The notes beneath the pieces were generated by a model. That model saw only the letters and a program-made list of their open reading frames with translations. It had not been told where the DNA came from and did no database searches. From assembly GCA_032334235.1 (NCBI GenBank), contig JAVSGI010000007.1, positions 1 to 51,605 of the forward strand: a stretch of 51,605 nt of DNA, read 5' to 3'. Positions 42,332-50,526 of the stretch are shown here, piece by piece (the stretch's first letter is position 1; every line of letters begins with the position of its first letter). The DNA comes from Paracoccaceae bacterium Fryx2. Lineage in GTDB: Bacteria; Pseudomonadota; Alphaproteobacteria; Rhodobacterales; Rhodobacteraceae. The translations under genes were made by a program, and so were the position numbers.

Positions 42332-42985
42332 ATGTTCACCAAATCCGCTCTTACGGCCGTTATCGCCAGTTTCGTGTTTGTGACTGCTGCTCAGGCCGAA
42401 GTCCAGGCGATGGCCGGCACCGACCTGAACCTGCGCGCAGGCCCCGGCCCGATGTACGAAATCCTTGGCGTGATCCCGTCGGCCGCCCCGGTCGCGGTGC
42501 TCGGCTGCCTCGAGGCCGCAAGCTGGTGCCAGGTCAGCTATGACGGCAAGCAGGGCTGGGCCTCGGGCGACTACCTGACGGCCATGGTCGAAAACGTCCC
42601 CGCCCCGATCTATGTCAACCGTGAAAAGGTTGCCGTCGGCACCGTGACCTATGAAGACACCACCGCTGCGTCCACCGTTGGCGGCGGCACGATGGGTGCG
42701 GTTGCGGGCGCGCTGATCGCGGGTCCGATCGGCGCCGCCGTGGGTGCCGTGATCGGTGGCGGCATGGGTGCCGCAGCCGATCCGGGGCCGACCGTTACTT
42801 CCTATGTGGTGGCAAACCCGGTCGAGCCGATCTACCTTGACGGCGAAGTGGTGCTGGGTTCGGGCATTCCCGAAGGCGTGACGCTGGCCGAAGTGCCCGA
42901 CAGCGAGTTCTCCTATGCCTATGTCAACGGCCTTCCCGTGATCGTGGAGCGCAAGCAGCGCCAGGTCGTCTATATCGTGCGCTGA
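42332..42985 (+). CDS. Exported SH3 domain protein with DUF1236-like C-terminus
   Basis: The 217-residue protein has a signal peptide ending TAAQA (about 22). A bacterial SH3 domain (about 24-85) follows, with LNLRAGPGPMYEILGVIP and WCQVSYDGKQGWASGDYL. Then comes a glycine-zipper stretch (GAVAGALIAGPIGAAVGAVI, residues about 125-147) that may insert in a membrane. The C-terminal part (about 160-217) resembles DUF1236 with repeated (V/P)xPIYLDGEVVLG motifs and VVYIVR at the end. Probably periplasmic and envelope-associated; the partner is unknown. AAGGGGAA precedes ATG 42332, and a strong terminator follows. Confidence 0.88.
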   Translation: MFTKSALTAVIASFVFVTAAQAEVQAMAGTDLNLRAGPGPMYEILGVIPSAAPVAVLGCLEAASWCQVSYDGKQGWASGDYLTAMVENVPAPIYVNREKVAVGTVTYEDTTAASTVGGGTMGAVAGALIAGPIGAAVGAVIGGGMGAAADPGPTVTSYVVANPVEPIYLDGEVVLGSGIPEGVTLAEVPDSEFSYAYVNGLPVIVERKQRQVVYIVR

Positions 42986-43009
42986 ACCGCAGTTCCTGCG
43001 ATGCGACTG

Positions 43010-43039
43010 GGCGGCCCGGGAAACCGGGCCGCCTTTTTT
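43010..43039 (+). terminator. Strong intrinsic terminator
   Basis: GGCGGCCCGG (43010-43019), a GAAA tetraloop and CCGGGCCGCC (43024-43033) form a perfect 10-bp stem followed by TTTTTT (43034-43039). It ends the SH3-protein transcript and may also limit readthrough of the convergent membrane-protein gene. Confidence 0.9.
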
Positions 43040-43065
43040 CGTGGCGCGGCAGGGCTGCGCCGCGA

Positions 43066-43788
43066 TCAGGCGCTGCGCTCCGGGGCGACCTGCCACGACA
43101 TCTGGCGCCGGATCATCGGGCTGAGCGCAATCAGCAGGATGCCGATCGACACCAGGCACCAGATTGCCGGGGCTTCGTTGGGGTTGGTGGTCAGGCTGCC
43201 CGCCAGCAGCGGGCCGACCAGCGCGTGAAACACCACAAATCGCCACGCGCCATAGAGGAGCGGCAGCAGGAACACCGCCGCCGAATAGGCCGGAAACCCC
43301 CAGTGCAGGCCGAACCGCTGCTCGAACGGCACCAGCAGCCCGTTGTAGGGGATGTCCCATGCCAGGTGCCAGTCGCCGCTGACGGTGCAAAGCCGGGCAC
43401 CGCAGAGCGGCGTGCCGGGCAGGCACTGCCCCGCCCAGGCGAAGGGATAAAGCTGCATCAGCATCACCACCGCCGCTGCGGCGCAGAGGCCGAACACCCA
43501 CACCCGCATCCGGTCGCGCACCGGCGCGGGCACCAGTTCCATCGCGAAGGCGTTGATGATCAGCGGCTGGAACACGATGTGCAGCATCGACAGCAGCGTG
43601 ACCGACTGGTTGACCGGGCTGTCGCACTGGTCGATCACCAGATAGCCCGCAAGCTGCAACGCCTCCATCAGGGTGAAATAGGCCAGCGTAAGCGGTATTG
43701 CCACCCGTTCCCGGCGGCGCAGGGTGACGAAGGTCGCAAGGGCACCGCCCCCGACCATCGCTGCGGTCACTTCCAGGCCCCAGCACAT
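43066..43788 (-). CDS. Polytopic membrane protein, DUF5765-like
   Basis: The 240-residue protein has about seven membrane helices. It begins MCWGLEVTAAMVGGGALATF and contains IPLTLAYFTLMEALQLAGYL, which I recall from DUF5765-type proteins of unknown function. Three further cysteines (CLPG, LCGA, RLCT) lie in a loop near positions 140-155 that also holds PYNGLLVPFEQRFG. In-frame ATGs at 43797 and 43845 are alternative starts; AGGGG stands before 43788 at reasonable spacing. Neighbours give no functional hint. Confidence 0.65.
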   Translation of the reverse strand: MCWGLEVTAAMVGGGALATFVTLRRRERVAIPLTLAYFTLMEALQLAGYLVIDQCDSPVNQSVTLLSMLHIVFQPLIINAFAMELVPAPVRDRMRVWVFGLCAAAAVVMLMQLYPFAWAGQCLPGTPLCGARLCTVSGDWHLAWDIPYNGLLVPFEQRFGLHWGFPAYSAAVFLLPLLYGAWRFVVFHALVGPLLAGSLTTNPNEAPAIWCLVSIGILLIALSPMIRRQMSWQVAPERSA

Positions 43789-43858
43789 CGGCGGCATCCC
43801 CTGTTCTGATGCCGCGACGATGGGGCAGGCCGCCGCGCAAATCAATCCCTTGCCGCGC

Positions 43859-44764
43859 TCAGCCGCGTTGCAGCTTTACCGGCTCGCTGCGCCCCAGCCG
43901 CAGAAAATGCGCCATGAAGGGCTGCGTCGCATCCTCTTCGCGCGTGGCGGCATAGAGCCGCTTGGTGATGCTGCCCGGCCCCAGCGGGCGGGTGATGTAG
44001 TCGGCGTTGGTCTTCACGTCGCGCAGCACCCAGTCGGGCAGCACCGCCACGCCGCGGTTCGAGGCCACCAGCATCAGGATCACCGCCGTCAGTTCCGCCT
44101 GCCGGATGCCCCGCGGCTCGACCTTGGCGGGGGTCAGCACCTCGGTGAACACGTCCAGCTTGTCGCGCGCCACGGGATAGGTGATCAGCATCTGGTCGCG
44201 GAAATCCTCGGCCACGATCACGTCTTTCGCCGCCAGCGGGTTCGACGCGGCGGCGACGAACATCGGGTGATAGTCGAACAGCGGGTTGAAGATCACCCCC
44301 TCCAGCCGCACCGGATCGGAGGAAATCACCAGATCGACCTCCTCGCGCAGCAGGGCGGGCAGCGCCTCGAACGCAAGCCCCGCGCGGATGTCGACATCGA
44401 CATCCGGCCAGGCGCGGCGGAACTGTTCCAGCACCGGGAACAGCCAGTCGAAACAGGCGTGGCATTCGATGGCGATGTGCAGCCGCCCGGTCTTGCCCGA
44501 TTGCAGCGCCTTGAACTCCTCGGCCAGCGCGTCGATCTCGGGCAGGACGCGCTCGGCCAGCCGCAGCATCCGGATGCCCGCCGCCGACAGCTTCAGGGGT
44601 TTGGAGCGGCGCACGAACAGCTCGATTCCCGCCTGATCCTCCAGCCCCTTGACCTGATGGCTCAGCGCCGACTGCGTCATGTTCAGCATGTCTGCGGCGC
44701 GGGCAAGGCCGCCCGCGTGATGAATGGCGCGGATGGTGCGCAGGTGACGCAGTTCGAGGTGCAT
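43859..44764 (-). CDS. metR: LysR-type regulator, MetR-like
   Basis: The 301-residue protein starts MHLELRHLRTIRAIHHAGGL with a LysR winged helix (AADMLNMTQSALSHQVKGLE). The effector domain carries AIECHACFDWLFPVLEQFRRAWPDVDVDI, seen in MetR proteins, and VILMLVASNRGVAVLPDWVL. MetR responds to homocysteine and controls methionine-pathway genes. The divergent neighbour is metF, 90 bp away, which fits well. ATG 44764 is the family start; the much longer in-frame extension into metF is antisense. Confidence 0.88.
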   Translation of the reverse strand: MHLELRHLRTIRAIHHAGGLARAADMLNMTQSALSHQVKGLEDQAGIELFVRRSKPLKLSAAGIRMLRLAERVLPEIDALAEEFKALQSGKTGRLHIAIECHACFDWLFPVLEQFRRAWPDVDVDIRAGLAFEALPALLREEVDLVISSDPVRLEGVIFNPLFDYHPMFVAAASNPLAAKDVIVAEDFRDQMLITYPVARDKLDVFTEVLTPAKVEPRGIRQAELTAVILMLVASNRGVAVLPDWVLRDVKTNADYITRPLGPGSITKRLYAATREEDATQPFMAHFLRLGRSEPVKLQRG

Positions 44765-44777
44765 CTGGGGGTCATCC

Positions 44778-44811
44778 TCATAATGATGATGCGAATTATG
44801 AATTTGTCTCA
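44778..44811 (+). promoter_or_regulatory. Candidate MetR operator in metR-metF divergent region
   Basis: An inverted repeat TCATAA-N12-TTATGA spans 44778-44801 and is followed by TGAATTTGTCTCA (44799-44811), one mismatch from the MetR consensus TGAANNNNNTTCA. This stretch is the AT-rich part of the 90-bp region shared by the two genes. A typical LysR layout would place the regulator dimers here. Confidence 0.5.
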
Positions 44812-44854
44812 CATGGGAGAATCTGGGACAAGGGGCCAACAGCAGGAGACCGCC

Positions 44855-45751
44855 ATGACCACGCCCCGTATTTCCTTCGAATTCTTCCCGCCGCAAACGC
44901 TGGAGGCGTCTTTCCGGCTGTGGGAAACGGTGCAGATGCTGGCGCCGCTGAAGCCTGCGTTTTCCTCGGTGACCTATGGCGCCGGCGGCACCACCCGCAA
45001 GCTGACGCACGAGGCGGTGACGACCATCGGCAAGCATTACGGGCTGAACGTGGCGGCGCACCTGACCTGTGTCGATGCCACCCGCGCCGAAACCCTTGAA
45101 ATCGCGGCCGCCTATGCCGCCGAGGGCGTGACCGAGATCGTGGCCCTGCGCGGCGATGCGCCCAAGGGCGCCACCCGCTTCACCCCGCACCCCGAAGGCT
45201 TTGCCAGTTCGGTCGAGCTGATCGAGGCGCTGGCCGCGACCGGCAACTTCACCCTGCGGGTCGGCGCCTACCCCGAACCGCATCCCGATGCCGCCGACAC
45301 ACTGGCCGACGTGCGCTGGCTGAAGCGCAAGATCGACGCCGGTGCGACCAGCGCCATCACGCAGTTCTTCTTCGAGGCCGAAACCTTCCTGCGCTTCCGC
45401 GACCTCTGCGTGAAGGAAGGCATCTCCGCGACCATCATTCCGGGCATCCTGCCGATCGAGAACTGGGCCGGGGTGAAGAAATTCGCCGCCCGCTGCGGCA
45501 CGCAGGTGCCGCACTGGCTCGACGAGGCCTTCGCCGCCGCCAAACGTGACGGGCGCGAGGATCTGCTGTCGGTCGCGCTCTGCACCGAGCTTTGCGACAC
45601 GCTGATCGGTGAAGGGGTGGAGGATCTGCACTTCTACACCCTGAACCGGCCGCACCTGACCCGCGATGTCTGCCATGCGCTGGGCATCATGCCGGAAGTG
45701 GCGCTGCAGGACGTGGCTCTGCAAGACGGGGCTCTGGAAAAGGTCGCCTGA
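44855..45751 (+). CDS. metF: 5,10-Methylenetetrahydrofolate reductase
   Basis: The 298-residue FAD enzyme reduces methylene-THF to methyl-THF, feeding methionine synthesis. TIM-barrel motifs are clear: SFEFFPPQTLEA near the N-terminus, SVTYGAGGTTR, AHLTCVDATRAETLE, ALRGDAPKGATRF, RVGAYPEPHPDA, AITQFFFEAETFLRFRD and HFYTLNRPHLTRDVC near the end. The last 15 residues contain a short LQDVALQDGALE repeat outside the fold. GCAGGAGA precedes ATG 44855. It is divergent from and probably controlled by MetR. Confidence 0.96.
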   Translation: MTTPRISFEFFPPQTLEASFRLWETVQMLAPLKPAFSSVTYGAGGTTRKLTHEAVTTIGKHYGLNVAAHLTCVDATRAETLEIAAAYAAEGVTEIVALRGDAPKGATRFTPHPEGFASSVELIEALAATGNFTLRVGAYPEPHPDAADTLADVRWLKRKIDAGATSAITQFFFEAETFLRFRDLCVKEGISATIIPGILPIENWAGVKKFAARCGTQVPHWLDEAFAAAKRDGREDLLSVALCTELCDTLIGEGVEDLHFYTLNRPHLTRDVCHALGIMPEVALQDVALQDGALEKVA

Positions 45752-45817
45752 TCCGCGCTTGTTCCGGGGGCCGGATCGGCTAAGGTCACGGCGACCCCCG
45801 GCAACAGGACGCAATCA

Positions 45818-46279
45818 GTGCCAGACCCGATCTACCTTCTGAACGGCCCCAACCTGAACCTTCTGGGCCAGCGCCAGCCCGAGGTTTACGGGCACGAAAC
45901 GCTGGCCGACGTGGAGGCCACCTGCACGGCGCTGGCCGCCGAGCTTGGCCTGCGCCTGCGCTGCAATCAGTCGAACCACGAAGGGGTGCTGATCGACCTG
46001 ATCCACGAGGCGCGGGGGCAGGGGGCCGGGATCATCATCAACCCCGGCGCCTTCACCCATACCTCGGTCGCGATTCTGGATGCGCTTAACGCCTTCGACG
46101 GCCCGGTGCTGGAGGTTCACATCTCGAACGTCCACAAGCGCGAGGCGTTCCGCCACCATTCTTACGTCAGCCTGCGGGCCGAAGGCGTGATCGCGGGCTT
46201 CGGCACCGAAGGCTACCTGCTGGCGCTGCGGCGGATGGCGACGCTGCTGGGCGCATCTGCCGGGGCGGTGGCGACATGA
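45818..46279 (+). CDS. aroQ: 3-Dehydroquinate dehydratase, type II
   Basis: The 153-residue enzyme converts 3-dehydroquinate to 3-dehydroshikimate in the shikimate pathway. Type II signatures are complete: [19 protein letters not shown] with the catalytic loop, [34 protein letters not shown] and [18 protein letters not shown] with the catalytic His, plus [12 protein letters not shown]. The start is GTG 45818. It overlaps the next (aldolase) gene by ATGA. Its protein would form the usual dodecamer. Confidence 0.96.
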   Translation: MPDPIYLLNGPNLNLLGQRQPEVYGHETLADVEATCTALAAELGLRLRCNQSNHEGVLIDLIHEARGQGAGIIINPGAFTHTSVAILDALNAFDGPVLEVHISNVHKREAFRHHSYVSLRAEGVIAGFGTEGYLLALRRMATLLGASAGAVAT

Positions 46280-47043
46280 CGCTGCCGGTCAACCCTTTCA
46301 AACGCGCACTGGCCGAGGGGCGGCAACAGATCGGCCTGTGGAACTCGCTGCCAGGCGGCACGGTGGCCGAGGCGCTGGCAGGCTGCGGCTTCGACTGGGT
46401 GGTGATCGACACCGAACATGCGGTGACCGACATTCCCGACACGCTGGGCATGTTGCAGGCGATGGCGCCCTATCCGGTGTCGCCGGTGGTGCGGCCGGCC
46501 AGCAACGACCCGGTGCTGATCAAGCGGCTGCTCGACCTTGGCGCGCAGACGCTGATCGTGCCTTACGTGCAATCGGCCGACGAGGCGCGTGCCGCCGTTG
46601 CCGCGATGCGCTATGCGCCGCGCGGCATCCGGGGCGTGGCGGGCATGACCCGCGCCAGCCGCTTCGGTGCCGTGGCAGACTATGCCCGGCGGGCGGAGGA
46701 GGAGCTGTGCCTGATCGTGCAGGTCGAGACCGCCGAGGCACTGGGGCAGATCGAGCAGATCGCGGCGGTCGACGGGGTGCACGGGCTGTTCATCGGCCCG
46801 GCCGATCTGGCAGCCTCGATGGGGCATCCCGGCGAGACCGGCCACCCGGCGGTGGTCGCCGCCATCGAGGACGCCATCCGCCGCATCGTCGCCGCGGGCA
46901 AGCCTGCGGGCATCCTGACGCTGGACGCCGCATTCGCCCGGCGCTGCATCGGCTGGGGCACGCGCTTCACGGCCGTGGGGATGGACATTGCCCTGCTGGT
47001 CAACGGCGCGCGGGGCCTCGCGGCCGCGTTCCGCGACGCCTGA
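46276..47043 (+). CDS. HpcH/HpaI-family class II aldolase
   Basis: The 255-residue TIM-barrel aldolase of the 2-keto-3-deoxy-sugar/4-hydroxy-2-oxoheptanedioate type uses a divalent metal. Motifs: [55 protein letters not shown] with the arginine that binds pyruvate, [12 protein letters not shown] with a metal-binding Glu, and [15 protein letters not shown] with the metal-binding Asp. The exact aldehyde and 2-keto-acid pair is unknown. Translationally coupled to aroQ by ATGA overlap, which is probably convenience rather than pathway. Confidence 0.92.
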   Translation: MTLPVNPFKRALAEGRQQIGLWNSLPGGTVAEALAGCGFDWVVIDTEHAVTDIPDTLGMLQAMAPYPVSPVVRPASNDPVLIKRLLDLGAQTLIVPYVQSADEARAAVAAMRYAPRGIRGVAGMTRASRFGAVADYARRAEEELCLIVQVETAEALGQIEQIAAVDGVHGLFIGPADLAASMGHPGETGHPAVVAAIEDAIRRIVAAGKPAGILTLDAAFARRCIGWGTRFTAVGMDIALLVNGARGLAAAFRDA

Positions 47044-47064
47044 GGGCGGGGTGGCGGCGCGGGC

Positions 47065-47100
47065 GGAGCCTCCGGCGGGGATATTTGGGCCAAGATGAAT
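47065..47100 (+). repeat. Dispersed intergenic repeat, copy 3
   Basis: GAGCCTCCGGCGGGGATATT followed by TGGGCCAAGATGAA matches copies 1 and 2 at 41171 and 41253. Its ATG at 47095 is also the first possible start of the acyl-CoA ligase gene, so the element may supply its leader or start codon. Confidence 0.75.
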
Positions 47101-48279
47101 GGGGACAGGGTGGATCGTGGGGCGGACCGGTTCCGGGTGCCGCAGGCTGCGGGGCCGGCGCGCGCGGTGATTGCCGACCGGCCGGGTCGGGCCGCATTGC
47201 AGGCCGTGGGGGCTGCGGTGGCGGCCGGGCTGTGCTTTCGGGTGGGCGGCGACGGGCTGCCTGCACCGGAGACGCGGGCGGGGTTGCCGATGTTCGAGAC
47301 GCTGACCTCTGGCACCTCTGGCACCCCGCGGCGGATCCGGCGCAGCCAGGCGTCGTGGATCGCCAGTTTCGCGGTGAATGCCGGGTTGTTCGGCATCGGG
47401 CCGGGGGTGCGGGTGGCGGTGCTGGGGCGGCTGTCGCAGTCGCTGGCGCTTTATGGCGCGGTGGAGGCGCTGCATCTGGGGGCGGGGCTGGCGTTGCTTG
47501 ACGGGCTGCGCCCCGACCGGCAGCGGGCGGCACTGGCCGGTGCGGGCGTGCTCTACGCGACGCCGACCCAGCTGCGCCTGCTGATCGAGGCGGGCGGGCC
47601 GCCGCTGACCGATCTGCGCTTCGTGCTGGTGGGGGGCGCGGCGCTCGATGCCGCGACCCGTGCGGGGGTGGCGGCGATCTGCCCCGCTGCAGCGATCCGG
47701 GAGTTTTACGGCGCCGCAGAGGCCAGTTTCGTGACGCTGGCGGATGGGGATGCGCCGGAAGGCTCGGTCGGGCGGGTCTATCCGGGCGTGTCGCTGTGCC
47801 TGCGCGATGCGGCAGGGGCGGCAGTGGCCGAGGGGCAGCGCGGGCAGATCTGGCTGCGCAGCCCCTATGTGTTTCAGGGCTACGGCGTGCCGGAACCGGG
47901 CGGTGCCGAGTGGCGCGACGGCTGGCTGACGGTCGGCGAATGGGGTTGGCTGCGGGACGGGTATCTGCATCTGGCGGGCCGGGCGGGGCGGATGGTGACG
48001 GTGGCCGACGAGAACGTGTTCCCCGAGGAGATCGAGATCTTTCTGGCGGGCCTGCCCGGCGTGGCCCGGGTGGCGGTGCTGCCGCGCCCCGACCCGCGGC
48101 GCGGCCATGTGCTCGACGCGGTGCTGCTGGGCGATCCGGCACAGGGGCCGGCGATTCTGGCGGCGGCGCGGGCGCGCTTCGGCCCGCTGAAGGCGCCGCG
48201 CTGCCTGCACTGGCGGGGTGACTGGCCGCTGCTGCCTTCGGGCAAGACCGATCTTGCGGCGCTGGCGGCGGGGCTGTGA
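47095..48279 (+). CDS. Short AMP-dependent acyl-CoA synthetase/ligase
   Basis: The 394-residue adenylate-forming enzyme is about 100 residues shorter than typical ligases; its N-terminal region is condensed. The core motifs remain: A3 TSGTSGTPRRIRRS, A4/A5 REFYGAAEASFVT, A7-like RDGWLTVGEWGWLRDGYLHL, A8-like GRAGRMVTVADENVFPEEIE and A10 LPSGKTDLAAL with the catalytic lysine. It probably activates a carboxylate to its CoA thioester; the acid is unknown. The stop overlaps the thiolase gene start (GTGA). Start is either ATG 47095, inside a dispersed repeat, or GTG 47110. Comparable to Bacillus YhfT by neighbourhood. Confidence 0.8.
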   Translation: MNGDRVDRGADRFRVPQAAGPARAVIADRPGRAALQAVGAAVAAGLCFRVGGDGLPAPETRAGLPMFETLTSGTSGTPRRIRRSQASWIASFAVNAGLFGIGPGVRVAVLGRLSQSLALYGAVEALHLGAGLALLDGLRPDRQRAALAGAGVLYATPTQLRLLIEAGGPPLTDLRFVLVGGAALDAATRAGVAAICPAAAIREFYGAAEASFVTLADGDAPEGSVGRVYPGVSLCLRDAAGAAVAEGQRGQIWLRSPYVFQGYGVPEPGGAEWRDGWLTVGEWGWLRDGYLHLAGRAGRMVTVADENVFPEEIEIFLAGLPGVARVAVLPRPDPRRGHVLDAVLLGDPAQGPAILAAARARFGPLKAPRCLHWRGDWPLLPSGKTDLAALAAGL

Positions 48280-49370
48280 CCGCCTTTGTCATCGCCGCGC
48301 GGCGCACGCCGGTGATGCCGCATGGCGGGGCCTATGCCGCGCTGTCGCTGGCCGATCTTGCGGCGCCGGTGCTGCGGACCTGTCTGGCCGATGCCGGGAT
48401 CGAGGCGGGGCAGGTGGATGAACTCGTGCTGTCGAACGCGCTGGGGGCCGGGGGAAACCCGGCGCGGCTGGTGGCGCTGGCGGCGGGGCTGCCCGAGGCG
48501 GTGGCGGGGCTGAGCATCGACCGGCAATGCGCCGGGGGCCTTGACGCGCTGCTGCTGGCGCGGGCGCTGGTGGTCAGCGGGCAGGCCGAGGTGGTGCTGG
48601 CGGGCGGGGTGGAAAGCTGGTCGCGCCGGCCCTTGCGACAGCGCACCGATCCGGCGGGCGGGCCTGCGGTGCCCTATGACGCGCCGCCCTTCACGCCCTG
48701 GCCCGAGCGTGACCCGTCGATGCTGGCAGCGGCGGCGGCGCTGGCCGATGCGCTGGGGATCGGGCGCGAGGCGCAGGACGGCTGGGCGGTGGCGAGCCAC
48801 GCAAGGGCACTGGCGGCGCGCGACCGGATGCGGGCCGAGATCGTGCCGCTGCTGGGGCAGGACGCCGACGGGTTCACCCGGGTGCTGACCCCGGCGCTGG
48901 CCGCCCGGGCGCGGCCCCTGGCGGGCAGCATCACCCCCGCCAATGCCGCCGTGGCGGCGGACGGGGCGGCGTTCTGCCTGGTGGTCTCGGCGCGAATCGC
49001 GGCACAGGCGCCGCGCGCGTTGCGGATCGCGGGCGGGGCGAGCCTTGGCGGGCGGCCCGAGGCGCCAGGGCTGGCCCCGGTGGCCGCCATCGCGCGGGTG
49101 CTGGGGCGGGCGGAGGTGTTGCCGCACAGCCTGACCTGCGCCGAGGTCATGGAGGCTTATGCCGTGCAGGCAATCGCCTGCGTGCAGGGCGCGGGGCTGG
49201 ACCCGGCGCGGGCCAACGCAGGGGGCGGGGCGCTGGCGCGGGGCCACCCGATCGGCGCCTCGGGTGCGGTGCTGGCGGTGCGGCTGTTCCATGACCTCGG
49301 TGCGGGCCACGGGCTTGCCGCGATTGCCGCGGCGGGCGGCATCGGCACCGCACTGCTGCTGGAGGCGTGA
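48276..49370 (+). CDS. Thiolase-family protein lacking the second catalytic cysteine
   Basis: The 364-residue protein has the thiolase fold with the nucleophile in DRQCAGG (Cys85) and the GHPIGASGA motif (His324). The usual NEAFA is MEAYA, and the C-terminal catalytic CxG loop reads IAAAGG: the Cys position is Ala351 and the following Gly is Ala. Both the oxyanion-hole Asn and the acid/base Cys of classical thiolases are thus missing. It may be an acyl-transferring or ligand-binding derivative. Start GTG 48276 overlaps the ligase stop by GTGA. It ends 4 bp from the convergent bioY. Similar in size and context to Bacillus YhfS. Confidence 0.8.
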   Translation: MTAFVIAARRTPVMPHGGAYAALSLADLAAPVLRTCLADAGIEAGQVDELVLSNALGAGGNPARLVALAAGLPEAVAGLSIDRQCAGGLDALLLARALVVSGQAEVVLAGGVESWSRRPLRQRTDPAGGPAVPYDAPPFTPWPERDPSMLAAAAALADALGIGREAQDGWAVASHARALAARDRMRAEIVPLLGQDADGFTRVLTPALAARARPLAGSITPANAAVAADGAAFCLVVSARIAAQAPRALRIAGGASLGGRPEAPGLAPVAAIARVLGRAEVLPHSLTCAEVMEAYAVQAIACVQGAGLDPARANAGGGALARGHPIGASGAVLAVRLFHDLGAGHGLAAIAAAGGIGTALLLEA

Positions 49371-49374
49371 CGCC

Positions 49375-49917
49375 TCAGGGCCGCGACAGAACCGCGCCGG
49401 GGCGCACCTGCGCCAGCCCGCGGGTCAGGGCGGCGGTGATGCCGGCCTTGATCAGGTCGCCCGCGAGGAATGGCGTGGCCAGTGCCGCCGCCTCGACCCA
49501 GGTCTTGCCCAGCACCAGCGACATGCCGGTGATGCCGAACAGATAAAGCACCGCGATGCCGCCGAACACCGCGCCCACGAAGGACGCCACCGCGATCGGC
49601 GCCTTCCAGCGTTCGACGATCAGTCCGATGACGAAGGCCGCAACCGGGAAGCCGATCAGGAACCCCACCGACGGCCCGGCGAATACGCCCAGCCCGCCGC
49701 GCCCGCCCGACAGCAGCGGCAGCCCCAGCGCCACCAGCAGCAGGAACAGCACCACCGCCAGTGCGCCGCGCCGCGCCCCCAGCACGGTGCCGCAGAGCAT
49801 GACCCCCATCGACTGCGCCGTGATCGGTACGCCCGACATCAGCGTGATCTGCGGCACCAGCCCCAGCACGGCGATCAGCGCGGCAAACAGCGCGATATGG
49901 GTGACGTTGCGTTCCAT
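49375..49917 (-). CDS. bioY: Biotin ECF transporter S component BioY
   Basis: The 180-residue, six-helix membrane protein binds biotin in ECF transporters. Family features are THIALFAALIAVLGLVPQITL, GVPITAQSMGVMLCGTVLGARRGALAV, a GLPLLSGGRGGLGVFAGPSVGFLIGFP loop spanning about 67-93 and the C-terminal WVEAAALATPFLAGDLIKAGITA. It is the last gene of the bioMNY operon, 12 bp after bioN. The stop lies 4 bp from that of the thiolase-like gene. AAGGAG-type ribosome-binding site (GGAGAGTGG) precedes ATG 49917. Confidence 0.95.
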   Translation of the reverse strand: MERNVTHIALFAALIAVLGLVPQITLMSGVPITAQSMGVMLCGTVLGARRGALAVVLFLLLVALGLPLLSGGRGGLGVFAGPSVGFLIGFPVAAFVIGLIVERWKAPIAVASFVGAVFGGIAVLYLFGITGMSLVLGKTWVEAAALATPFLAGDLIKAGITAALTRGLAQVRPGAVLSRP

Positions 49918-49929
49918 TCCACTCTCCTT

Positions 49930-50526
49930 CTACAATCCGCCGCGTGCCCGCAGGGCCTCGGCCACATGATCGGCATCGTCGAGCGCCAGCAGCGTCACCG
50001 GCAGCACGACGCGCCAGGTGGCGCGGGTCGGGCTGCGGGCGTGCCAAGCCTCGATCAACTGGCCGGTGCGCTGCATAAGCACCGGGGTGAAGCGGATTAC
50101 AAGCGCGATTGCCACCGCCAGCACGCGCGGGCTGAGGCCGATCCGCGCAAGGGGGCGGGCAGCGCGTTCCACCACCGCGATCAGGTCGTCAAGCCGCGTC
50201 GTCATCGTCACCAGATTGGCCAGCGCAACGGCGGTCACGAGCTTCAGCCCGATGCCCGCCCCCGCCGCAATCTCGCCGGTCCAGCCGTGCCAGAGCGCCA
50301 GCACCAGCAGGAACGGCCAGAGCGGGCGCAGCATCGCCGCACCATGCCGGGCAAAGCGCAGGCCGAAGGCGGCGTAAAGCGCGGCGGTCAGCGCGGCAGC
50401 CAGCGCGATGGCTGCAAGGTTCGACAGCGGCACCAGCAGCAGCGTGGCCCCGGCCAGCGCCACCAGCTTCGCCCCGGCGGGCAGGCGGTGCAGCGGGGTC
50501 TCAACCGGCGAGGTCAGCGTCAGCAT
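49930..50526 (-). CDS. bioN: ECF transporter transmembrane T component BioN
   Basis: The 198-residue T component couples the ATPase to BioY. Five membrane helices are evident, and the two coupling-helix motifs of EcfT proteins are present: ARS in IEAWHARSPTR and ARG in EALRARGGL near the C-terminus. The N-terminus SPVETPLHRLPAGAKLVALAG is typical. It overlaps the ATPase gene by 26 bp and precedes bioY by 12 bp. Confidence 0.93.
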   Translation of the reverse strand: MLTLTSPVETPLHRLPAGAKLVALAGATLLLVPLSNLAAIALAAALTAALYAAFGLRFARHGAAMLRPLWPFLLVLALWHGWTGEIAAGAGIGLKLVTAVALANLVTMTTRLDDLIAVVERAARPLARIGLSPRVLAVAIALVIRFTPVLMQRTGQLIEAWHARSPTRATWRVVLPVTLLALDDADHVAEALRARGGL

